A stretch of DNA of 64,000 nt from Osmia lignaria lignaria (Eukaryota; Arthropoda; Insecta; Hymenoptera; Megachilidae): the NCBI RefSeq assembly GCF_051020975.1, contig NC_135035.1:6944001-7008000 (forward strand). The letters run 5' to 3'. The position numbers and the translations under genes are program-made. Shown one piece after another: positions 49,559-61,345 of this stretch (position 1 is the stretch's first letter; each line of letters begins with the position of its first letter). Below the pieces are notes generated by a model. The model ran no database searches, was not told the origin of the DNA, and saw nothing but the letters and a program-made list of their open reading frames with translations.

Positions 49559-51593
49559 GAATAGAAAATAAAAAACTGTTTCCCTTATCTAAAAAGGGCA
49601 GCTCCGTCTGACGAGTAAAAAACCTTCTCCTCCTATTCTACTGCGAGCACGTTCGATCGTCCCACGTATATTCCTCGAACAAATTTCACCCGTCGAATTA
49701 TTCAGAGCCCCAAGTGTCCATATACCTTGAGGGAACAAGCACTGCATCTATTAAAAGGCAGGACCGCGAAAAGAATCGCGTACAAATGTTGCAGACGAAA
49801 CACAGGGCCCCGAGGGGTGTTTCACAGAATACGTGCCGATGAAGAGGAACGGGAAAAGTTGTTCGACAAAGAGACGACAAGCGGTACGAAGGAAGGAAAG
49901 AGAATTAAAGTAGGAGGATACCGAAGGGTCGAAGGTTCACCGATCGTTCGTGTTATGATAGGCCGTAGGCCCAATAAAAGCACTCGATGGTAGGAGAAAG
50001 AGAAGAATCAGAGAAGAGATCTCCGTAGGTTTAAAGGGAATCAAAAGGAGAAGGGGAATAAAATGAATGATAGACATACAAAGACGAAAAAAGGGAGGGA
50101 GGGAAAGAGTAAGCAAGCGAGCCAGAGAGAAATACATCAGTTAGAGATGGAGAAAGATGGCGAGGCAGAGATAAAGAGAGAGGGAGGGTGAAAAAGTCAA
50201 TCGGATACCTCCATTACCATACGTTATTGGCCGGCTTCGGGCCGGTCAGTGTTTGCCATAACTCCAGATAAATAAACCCCAGGGGCAGATAAATCTGCGT
50301 GCACGCCGCCGCGTGTATAATGCAAATGCAATCATGTCCGCGATCCAACAGTCCCACGGACCTTAAAACTTTCGACGTGGACCCTTAAGAGGATCGCCTA
50401 TAAAGGGCACGCAACCGAACCGCGGGCGAATTTACAACTTCGCCTGCGAGCGACACGTTGTAACCCTATGCAAACAAAAGAAAGAAGGTGGTAATAGAAA
50501 CGAAAATCATTGTGTAGGTAATTAAAATTAAAGAGGACCATTGGGACGATATGGAGAGAAAGAAATGAATTTTTCTAATGCGACATTATCGATGTCAAAT
50601 TTAAGATGCTCTTAAAATATTTCATGAACGGAAGAAAAAATGATTCGATATGCATTTATCGTGAAATCGTATTCATTGGAGGGTATACGAAACGTGGAAT
50701 TGAGAGAAGAAGGAGAACGTACACGCGACTGGTATCTCTCGATCTCATCGATCGATGAAACGATTTATGGGTAATTATCGGTTGGACAGATTTGACTGGA
50801 ACACCGCATTCGATTATGCAACAGTCCGATTACTAGAGTCACGAATATGCATCGAGCAAAAAACGTCACGTTCCTTAATTGTACGATTCCGCTTCTCCTT
50901 TATTCGGCTGGAAATCGTGGATGAAAATCGTAACGATGCGTTCGATGTCGTGAGAATAAACGAAACCGAGAGCTGCCACTGTGAACGTGACATTTATCTA
51001 GATAACGTACGGAGAAACTATCTTCCATTCGTTTTTCTTTTAATTGCACCAACGATGCAATCCTTTGTATTCAATGGAATGGATGGTAATGTTTGTAAGG
51101 AAGAAAATATGGAGTTTCTTCCTGATTTAGGCAACTAGAATTTGAACTTTTGAAACGTTGCATTATTAATTTCGACTTTGAGCTAATTAAATAATCCTTA
51201 AGCCACTAGCAATGTTACGATGAATTAAATTGATCAATTTTATCAATTAAGCAGTTCGTGATGTAATTTAAAATCATACCTTTCCATTGTTCTAAGAATA
51301 TTAATTTGCAAATAATTTTTATGACGACCTCGTGCAAGATCGAAAGATTAGGTACCATCCTTAAGATTAATGGCTTAAAACTTCCTTATATAACACTAGT
51401 TACGTAAAGCAACTATTCACGTACAATTAATACAATCAAGAGGAGAAACTGATAAAATAATTGAAACAAAAAATAAATATAATTTTACTCTCAATGTATC
51501 GTTGATAAATTCACTTTCCTCGTTTCTTGATGTAAGATCACAGGTTGATTCCACAATTAAAACAAATACCATCGATCGATTGATTTATCGTAG
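49559..51593. other. Stretch without a recognisable gene
   Basis: Purine-rich DNA at 49840-50190 gives ORFs on both strands without domains. ORF 50755-51138 (+) has no recognisable feature. Nothing else stands out. Confidence 0.4.
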
Positions 51594-51819
51594 TCATTGT
51601 TGAAAATGTACGCTCATACAAGGCTGTCTGGTCGCTGGTATATTAATGACGATCTTCCGCGAGGCTACAACATGCTCGAACGTTATGTACACCATAATAA
51701 CGAGAATGATGATCGCACTAATGCACATAATTAAGGCCCGGCATCGATTCCAATGCATGTCTGTGATAACATGTCGTTCGTGCATTAGATTCTCAGCGCG
51801 TTGGATCTGGCTGTGTACC
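51594..51819 (-). CDS. Candidate last exon with one membrane segment, unknown protein
   Basis: On the minus strand a plausible acceptor GATTCCTGGTACACAG leads into an open frame to TGA at 51594-51596. It contains a polar segment (IQRAENLMHERHVITDMHWN) and then a hydrophobic stretch of about 20 residues, LIMCISAIIILVIMVYITF. Codon choice looks fairly coding-like. I recognise no family, found no partner exon, and the plus strand is also open here. Chance is quite possible. Confidence 0.25.
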
Positions 51820-54236
51820 AGGAATCGATATAAACGATCGGGAGAGATCATTCTTCAGGTACGTACGTCGATGAACATCGGGCGATAACAGGTACGTGTA
51901 AAGCTGTTTATCAGTCGTTGCGACACTTTTTCGTCTGCCTTGAAAATCAACCTTATCTATTCGATTCCATTAAAGTTCGCTCGTTTATCGGATACAGAGA
52001 TTGTGGAATGAAATTCACGTTGCAACTGGTTTATTTTTAACCAAACAGACTTTTTGTAATTATTTATTTATGATATTTAATCTGTAATAAGCGCTGGTGC
52101 GAATTCAGAGTAACAGGAAAAATTTCTTTCAGAGTTTGAAGGTAAGTGGGTTTCTTTAATTAAATTTAAATCGGAATGGTAAAATTATCTAAATGAAATA
52201 CCTAATTGTCTGTATTGAAATAAGAAAAGTATCTGAATGATTTGTAACTGCACGGATTATTAATAGAGAGATTTGTATCATGGTATTTGAAGTGGTAAAA
52301 CTGGTGAAACTGGAATGATAAAATTGGATGAAATATCTGATTTTCTACTGTATCATAGAAGAAAAATATTTGCACGATTTGTAATTAAATAGTGCTCGAA
52401 TAACGTTTCAATTTAAATGTAAGTTTAGAAATATTTACCATGTATGAAAATTTAGAAAATTTAGAAAAGAACGTCATTAATTAATGAAGCTTTTAATAAT
52501 ATCTGAACAATGTTGACTCGATGAAACAACGAATGAAAACTGTCAGTAAGGTCAAGAGAGAGTAAGAAGAAGATGCTTCATCATTAAACCGAAGCCTCAA
52601 GCAGGATGATAATTACATTATCCCTGATAAGATCAGGAATCGACATCAGCCGTCATTAACGCTACAAGAAGAGTTAATTTTACGATTTGCTAACACCCTA
52701 TGTCGTCGTGACGATCGATCTAGCTTTCACTAAATTCATTTTTGCCACTGTCAAACACGTAAATGGCATTCTCCCACGTTTCTAAGCCCCAAGTGACTCG
52801 TTAAGATCTTCCTTTGTAATAAAGTTTTTGTAAATCTATTGTAAAATTAATGATAATTCATACCTCGTTAATAAAAGTTACCATCACAGGCAGTTGTTGT
52901 TTGACTACAAGGAAGAGTGAACCATTTTCTTACCTGAAACAAAAAAATAATAATTTGTTAGAAAAAGAATTGAACAAAAGTATTGAAAAATTTGATTGGA
53001 TAACGGAAAAGGAATTGAAAGACCTTACAAATTCTAGGACGAATTCTTCGTCGATCGACGCAACTGAACGCGGAGAATTTTCCATTGCGATTACTTCGAT
53101 GAATACAATTCAAATTTAACAGTTGCATGAAAAATTCCTATTGAAGTTAAGAATGTTCACGTTGGGAAATTCCATACAACGTCATTCTTTGCGCATAGCA
53201 AAGAATGCATTCTTCTGCTTCGAATCTAAGAAATTTCTGATTATTTGCTCACTTAATGCAGCCAGATAATCGTTAACCTAATTATTCAATAATTTTCTTA
53301 AAGAATTCCAATATACGCTGTTGAGATAATAATTTACGATTATAATTTCAAAAAATTGTGAATGCAACTGTAAATTAACTATTTATCACTTAAACTTTTT
53401 TGACAATCTTCAACTTTCTAAATTTCATTTGGAATGTAATTTCATAGATACGACTTAATTAATGACGTTTCAATCATAATCTACGACTGGTTATTATAAT
53501 ATATAAGACAAGGGGTTAAATAGCTCAGGCAGTGTATCTTAATTAACACAAACACGTTCACGCTGCATCTAAATCAGAGTACAATAAATCCTACGTAAGA
53601 AGGAGTGGCGAATGCAAGGAATGACCGACCTACAATGCAATTTTGAAATTGCACAATGCACTGAATCTAGATTATTCATTCTTTCCTACCGTTTTCACCA
53701 ATTTCAGCCCTTCTATGTTTCGAAATCTCCTATTTCATACGTAAGCTACAAAATCAATCTTCTTAATTATACCTCTTTCATCGAACAAAACATTGTTCCA
53801 CTTTTCTGTTCATCGAACGAGTCATTTATCCCCTTCAGCGTTTCAAAACCCTTTGCTATTTACATGAGAACGGGTTGAGTTTCCCACTCAATCATAAAAA
53901 CAGACAAAAGAAAAACTCACCTTCCTATAATTCATCAGTCTATCGAACACGCCCTTGTTTCAACGCAGGACAAAAATAAATAAGCAAAGTCTAATTTCTT
54001 CTTCTTTCGCGACACGATCTCAGGCATTGCCGTGTTTCGTTCAGAAAATTGAATAATTTGATGCCGAGTACCGATTAATTTCGCCGGTAAACAACCGAGC
54101 GGAACATTCTAAAACCGATGTAACGATATTTCGAGAACCATTAGGAGAGGAGCACTCTTCACGAGCGAAGCGAAGAGATAAACGAGGTACACGGTCGCGG
54201 CCGGACAGAGACAGCGAGAAAGGGAACCGTGCAACA

Positions 54237-54506
54237 TTAAATTGGGATTAGCCGTCGGTAGAGATGGCTGGTAAGTACAGGGACATTGGAGATCAGCACC
54301 GCGACAAAGCCACGAGGGCTTCGGTAACCCCTGATGGCCACTGCGGCACCCGTCGACGTGAAACAGAAGACAACGAGTATCAAGATCGCGACGTGTGTGG
54401 CCGCCTTTAAGGACGCCTCGAAACGCGCCACGTACTGATCATCGTCCCTCCAACAGAATTCTAACAACGTTAGACGATCTCCGCTGTTTTCTAACTCCTT
54501 TCTCTG
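54237..54506 (-). CDS. Candidate last exon with a membrane segment, unknown protein
   Basis: On the minus strand GAATCATTTCAG could be an acceptor, followed by RKELENSGDRLTLLEFCWRD, a hydrophobic segment (THVAILILVVFCFTSTGAAV) and the end SHLYRRLIPI with TAA. Third positions are strongly G/C (GCG GCC ACA CAC GTC GCG ATC), unlike the flanks, which suggests real coding. No family is recognised and the polypyrimidine tract is poor. The opposite strand holds a perfect donor in the same place (54271), so either strand could be the functional one. Confidence 0.3.
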   Translation of the reverse strand, partial: QRKELENSGDRLTLLEFCWRDDDQYVARFEASLKAATHVAILILVVFCFTSTGAAVAIRGYRSPRGFVAVLISNVPVLTSHLYRRLIPI

Positions 54507-54569
54507 AAATGATTCTCCGAAACTGCAATTCTTCTTCCATTTGTTACAACGTTTGAACCAGTGTTTCAC

Positions 54570-57500
54570 AAAGTGTGCTACCCCCCGGGGGGACGGGAAG
54601 AATTTGGCGAGGGTACGCGAGCACCCTCAGATTAAAATTAACAACCAATCAAACAATTTCATCCTTCTCATTGATTATAACGAATGTTATTTATTTTATT
54701 TATATTTTATTACGAATGAATTTTATAAAAATAAATATATTTCGATATGCAATTTTTGTTTTTTCACGAGGGGTATTCAGTTTGGGAAATCAATTTCCTG
54801 TTTTATATTCATCATTGTACATCAACGACTCTTATCATTCAATTCGATCCACTTCCAACCACCATCCTCCATACACGACCCAAAAACCCTTCGAGAGCAT
54901 CTCCGTCATCGCTCACCGGATAACCGGTTCCCGTTTTCCAATCGGTAACAATCGGTGCACCGCTTACTCCCTGTCGAAGGCTCGCTTCCATTTCGCCGGT
55001 GTCGATTTATAAACCGACCGTTCCATCGCGCGAAATCTTTTCATCGGACTTCCGAGAGCGCGTAGCTGCATTCCAATAACCGATCCCATAAGTTCCTGGA
55101 CGAGCCGCGAGACGAGAGACCGTCCGCCACGATATTTCATCCGGTCGATAGTATTACGGCTGGGACACGAGCGGTAAAGGTGGCCGCGTTCGTATTAATG
55201 CAGATCGTTGAAGGGTCGTTGCAGCACCGAGTATAACGACGATAGAGCCCCTGGCGCGATTAATGCCGATTAAAAAGGCAAAAGTCCCGCCTCTGATCAT
55301 TACGCCGATGGAACCGGTGCTGGCAATTCTCCCCTCGATGTAAGGTAGCCGTCGCGACCCTTCTTATTCTATTCTTTTTTTTTTTTTTTTTTTTATTATC
55401 TCTCTTTATTTCATCGTTTTAGCTTCTTCATGCCGGGCTGGATGTATCTTTTTTTTTCCTTTCGTTTTATTCGTGAAGTGATCTCGGCTGAGGTCGCTGC
55501 CGTTCCGAGCCCCTCGAGGGGGCCAAGTAATTACTTCTAGTCCCGGCGCTGAGCTTCGCCGGCGGTTCGATAGCCAAACTTATAATTTAATGGTTAATTA
55601 TATAAGGAGTCGCCCGCGATTCGGCGGAGCCACTGGGCGGACACGGTGACGTGCAGGAATGCTCTCGATCAACCGTACACGAGACTCGTTTTCCTGGACC
55701 CCTGCTTCCTCGGGAACTTCGCCCTTACGGTTCACTTTTTTAATTACCGAGAAGCCCTTTCGACTTCGGATCTTCACAGCGATTTTTAAAAAAAATGAAG
55801 GATAATATTGATGCAGCAGCAAATGCGAATTAATAAATAATTGATAAAGATCTTTACACAAATATTTTAAAAAGGGATTTTGCAGAAAGGTGCCGATAAG
55901 TTTGATTTCAATTGGATCACGAAATATCAAAATTAGCCCGTAAAGAACCGATATTACGCGAGTTTTCGACCGGTCGGAATATATGCAGGCTTCTTTAAAA
56001 ATCGTTGCTTGTTCGAGCGGGCAAAAAACTTGGCCACTTGCACCTCGTTCCGAATAAACGCTCGAGCATACCAGGTATTACGAACTACCGAGGGCAGAAA
56101 TTGCCGACGGAGTCATCTCTCTCTCTGTTTCTTTTCGTCGAGGAATGCCGCACGAAAATTATCTAAAATCGATGCCGAGCAATCAGGCTGGACAAATTTG
56201 GTCAACGCAAAGTGCTGCACACGGCCGGCAATCTGGACAGCCTCGTTTCTGAATCGGCCACGGTTGATTGATACGTATAACGTGGACAACGTATACGTTA
56301 TGAATATTGATAAGCTGCCATGAGTATCTAACCCACGTCTTGATCGCATTCCACGGCCTCCAGCAACAGCTGTCCACCGATATATTCTCGGTGATGTTTT
56401 AAACAAATTATCAATTTTATGATCAATTTCATTTACGTTGCTTTTAAAGAGGTTAATAATTTGTGAAATTAATTCCTGTCTATCTATCAGTATCTTACAA
56501 ATCCGAGCAACGAACAGAGATAACGGTACCTGAAGGGACCCTATCGTAATTATGGACGATGATGGAACAAGGTCGAAAGTAGAGCAAAGCGATTACCATG
56601 GATCTGATACGCATCTGTCCACTGGACGACGTAATGGGTATGGCAACAAAAGAGGATCACGATGGCCATTTCCGAGAGAGAAGGTGTCCAACGACAGAAC
56701 CGAAAGATTCCAGGATCAACCTGTAAGCCGTTCCGCGTCCTCGCACATCAGGCGTGTCTCTTCTTGGTCCGCGAACGCCCGGAGCGATCATCGAACGAAC
56801 TTACTCGATTTCTGTTCATCTCGACTGTCCATCAAAGCGTATCCGTGCGATAGATTCCTCGTCACGGTTCGAATCGACCCCTTCTATTCTCTTCCCGTTT
56901 GCGTGGCCTCGATTTACTTCGAGAGAATTGAATTGAATCGCTCTTAAAAATTTTTCATTTGCCTAATTATATCGCATTACGAGTTTAGTATTTTTCAGAT
57001 TGAAAAAAGTGATCGTTTCTAAGTATCTAATAACTTTCAAGAACCACTGTACACTCTCCCGATTCTATCACGATTCCCGTTGACAACAGGTTCCATTCTC
57101 ATTCGAGGACTTCGAGTAACCGCTCGCGGAACACTGGATCCCGCGACGATATCATCGTTTCGTGTAACTGCCGCTGCATGAGAAATCGAAACAGAAAAGA
57201 ACTCGACTCGTTCCACGTAACCACCGCCATGGGAACATCTAATCAGCATACAGTCTACGTCACTGTACCAATAATTACGATGACTTTTTATTTTTCAAAT
57301 TGTAAAATCGTCGAGTGAAAATTAAATAGACGAATCCATCCAGGTGCAATCGATTGATTCAACTTCAAAAGCTCCCGCGATTTACGAAGCTCCTTGCGCT
57401 TTCTCCGCGCTCTTACGTAAGCCGAGCTGGCAAAAAGGGGATAAACTAGTCTGGGAATTCTCCGTTGCTATCGGAATTCCACTTTTTGCGTGGTCGCTGC

Positions 57501-60500
57501 TCGATTGAACAGAAGAGAGGATTTCAGAGCGAAGGAAAGGGTGAATGAATTAAGTGTCTCGTCGTGCGAAAGAAACATAAACGCTTCGCTAGTTTCATGG
57601 GAAGGTAATTGATCACTTCGATTTAACCATTTATCACTCTTTCTGTAATTTATTTTTATTATCCTGGAATTCGAAATCTGAAACGTCGAACATCAGTGAC
57701 CTTTATAACAGAAGTAAATTCGCTTTTTTTCAGAAGGAAGAAGAGAAGGAAGTAGAAGAGAAACTACCCCTAGTGGAAATCGGTCGACTCACCGTGTTAT
57801 TTCTGCATTATGAATAATGCATTCGCGATTGCCACTGCTGATACAGAACGACTGCATATAATTACACTAGACCATGATAATTACATGGAACGTAAGAAGG
57901 GACTCTGTGATTTGGGCTTGAGTTACATGTTGATGCTCTTAACCCTTTCATCATTGATCAGGACCAAAAATATTCTGAAAGTATTCTGAATATTTAAAAA
58001 GAAAATTAAAATTCGAAATATTTCTAAAAAGAGTTATTAATTTTACAAGACAGCTGTTAATTAAAAATTCAATAAAGGCTCTTTGAAAGCCTTCGTTTCG
58101 TTAATAATTACACAAATTTTTTTCGTGCATAATTTATAGCTACCGATAATTATTCGTCACTGAAATTCGAAGAACGTGGCAACAATATAGCTAAAGTAGC
58201 ACAATCACACAATAATTAGCACGATTGAAGTTTCCATAAATTTCGTTCCTCAAACGCACAGACGTACGTACAGACAATTGCATAATTCATAATCGTCGAC
58301 CAGCATCGCGGGATCAGATAAAACCGTCACGAAAGCGCATTCCTCCCGCAAGATATTCGCGGAATGTTAGCAAAGATCTCGACTAATTTACCCGGGCGAG
58401 GAACGTGCAATTTGTAGCAGGCCGAATGACCGATTTTCTGCCGTTCGAACGTTCTAAGTAGGATAATTACAAGCACGTGCTTCGTTTCCAATGGGTGGTA
58501 TTAGTTTCCTTTCAATTTTGGTTAAATAACCCCTAATGATACCTTCGAAATTACCTGAAATTAAATGCATTAACCGGTGAATTAGCTCGAAAGAAAATAG
58601 TCTTCGAAATAAGAAAAATCCCACAGCTTAGATAAATAAAAATACATTAATAATATGTAAACTATAAATGCATATAGCTTTTTCAAAGATATAAAAGGAA
58701 GGGCACGAGGTTGTCGTAAATAAATCTCAAAGTCTTTTCAGTACGGTCTAATGAAAGTTCTTCGGATCGGCGCCATGAGTCCACGGGCGATCGTAAAAAG
58801 ATAATGAAGAACGACCGCGGGTGTATCCGAATAAATCGAGGGGCCGTTAAATGGGAAGCCGAAATGCCCTAATTGTCGATACAGAGACCCCCTATTGGTC
58901 CCGCGGTACGTATAATTACACGAGAATGACTCGGCGCGACGTAGAAAGATCCTTTCGGCTCTTATCGTCCCTCCTTCGATCCGCTCCAAGTCATTTAATC
59001 CCGTGATGACGATCCGAGGTTCTGACCTTCGGCTTTGCTTACGAGTATACCAGCCATTTTGCGGGTCATACCCGTTTCCTTTGTCCCTTTAACCCTTTCA
59101 ATCCCCAATACACTGTTACACGAGCTAAGATCATCGCCACTTCGAAAGGAACTCGTTCTTTTTGCAATTTAATTACGTTATTCGTTTCAATTTTTAATTT
59201 CAATTTTCCATTTAAATGGTACTTGGAATTCTAAGGATTCGAAAAGGAAGCTACATCGAAATTTACGTTTTCATCGAAGCTGAAGGAACGCTGAGGCATA
59301 AACGCGAGGAGAGGTCGACTAAGGCGTGCACCAAAGCCACGTGGCGTGCGCGCTTCTGTGATTGCAGAGTTCGCCCCGTCATTACCTGACCTCACCGTGG
59401 CCTTTTCACGAGAAGACTTCGAGGTTCAGGCCGAGCGTGTACGTGCATGTACACAGCTGCAGCAACCCACGTGATATCCTGGAGATACCGGAACGCGTGT
59501 TCCAAATCGTGCATTGATAGAAGCTTGCACGTGGTCTGCTTGTTAAAAGCAGGTAACACGTGGAGGAATATTACCATACGACCCGAATATCGTTGCACGT
59601 AGACAGTTTTGAAGTTTACAGTAAAGTAATATCGTTCCTCGTGCTAAAAAATCTGATTAATGAATTCACAAATTACTTTGGTCGCGACAAACTATCCTGT
59701 CGGTTAAAAGAAAAAAAAAGAGAAAGGTTGACCATTTTCGTGGACAACGTAACTTGCAACGGCGTTCGCCATTACCATAAGATCGTCAAAATATGCAAGA
59801 CAACAACCGGTCGTCGAAAGAAGCGTGTATCCTAATTAAAGAAAATTATGCAACCGACGATCAAACGGTGGTACATTAATTCCCGCTAAACGCTGCCGCT
59901 GATTATAATTTTAAATCAGCGACCGTAAATTTCGCTGAGCTGACCATGCCGGCCCATAAATCACAATCGAATACAAATTGACCGTATCCGCGAGACCCAG
60001 CTACCCCTTTAATCACCTCGTACCCCAGTCAGATAATTTCTTTAAGTCTCCGTCAAAAGATGCTTCGACCCTGTCGAAAAAATTACAGAAAGACAAAAGG
60101 CATTATTAATCCTTTGTCAACCTCGAATTTTGCCATTGAGTCATTAAATGGACTTGAAAATAAGACTGTTATTTTCTATATAACAAAGACTAAATGAGAA
60201 GCGGTAGAGGAAGAAGAGGAGCAAAGAGAATGAGAGGAAGAAAAAAGGGGACCAGGGTTCGGCACGACTACCGCATCGAGACTCGAGTGCATTTGTTTGC
60301 CGTTTCCATGAGTTTCGACCTTAAAAGCGTGCCGACGGAACCGACTTCGCGGATATCCTATCTCGCGAAGGGATCTCTCGGCGAAGATTTTTGCGGCTGT
60401 GACCGCCTGCGCCAGCAGGAATGCGTTTACGCGCTCCTGCCTCCGAGTAAATCTCGTTAAAGGCTTCCAGACGATCAGGAGAGGGCGAGAGAGGGCCGAA

Positions 60501-60605
60501 GAAAAAGTGTCTATAGGCGTAAAGCGGTAAGTATATGCATAACAATTTCGCAGAAGGTTTCATGGGCTAGTTGAAAAAGAAATTCACCGGAGGGAGATGG
60601 TACGT
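54570..60605. other. Stretch without a recognisable gene
   Basis: A poly-T run lies at 55375-55394. GC-rich patches at 55000-55330, 55490-55730 and 56010-56400 hold ORFs on both strands, none with a domain. 56552-56947 (+) is open but lacks any motif I know. Confidence 0.4.
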
Positions 60606-61345
60606 ACTTTCTGATACAGAATATCTAAAAGAATCGAGCGACGTAAAGGAAAATGCAAAAATTCGTTTTTAAAAAAAGGTGCATCGCTGCACTTGATTTG
60701 AGATATCTTCTAAACTATTTTGTTTTCAATATTTTACCCTAATACTTTCTGATGCAGAATGTCTAAAAGAATTGATCTACGTAAAGAAAAGTGCAAAAAT
60801 TCGATTAAAAAAAAAGTGCATATGCATCGGATAAGTGCATCGCTGCACTTGATTTGATATATCTCCTAAACTATTTTGTTCTCAATATTTTACCCTAATA
60901 CTTTCTGATGCAGAATGTCTAAAAGAATCGATCTACGTAAAGAAAAGTGTAAAAATTCGATTTCAAAAAAAGTGCATGTGCATCGCTGCACTTGATTTGA
61001 GATATTTCCTAAACTATTTTGTTTTCAACATTTTACCCTAATACTTTCTGATGCAGAATGTCTAAAAGAATCGATCTACGTAAAGAAAAGTGTAAAAATT
61101 CGATTTAAAAAAAAGTGCATGTGCATCGGGTAAGTGCATCGCTGTACTTGATTTGATATATCTTCTAAACTATTTTGTTCTCAACATTTTACCCTAATAC
61201 TTTCTGATGCAGAATGTCTAAAAGAATCGATCTACGCAAAGAAAAGTACAAAAATTCGTTTTTAGAAAAAGTGCATGTGCATCGCTGCACTTGATTTGAG
61301 ATATCTCCTAAACTATTCTGTTTCCGACATTTTACCCTAATAAAT
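60606..61345 (+). repeat. Tandem repeat, five units of 138-156 bp
   Basis: Units start with ACTTTCTGATGCAGAATGTC at 60606, 60744, 60900, 61043 and 61199 and end with TTTACCCTAAT. Alternate units have a longer inner part (GTGCATCGGGTAAGTGCATC), giving 138, 156, 143 and 156 bp steps. This suggests a two-unit higher-order pattern. The inner GTGCATCGCTGCAC is palindrome-like. Confidence 0.9.
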
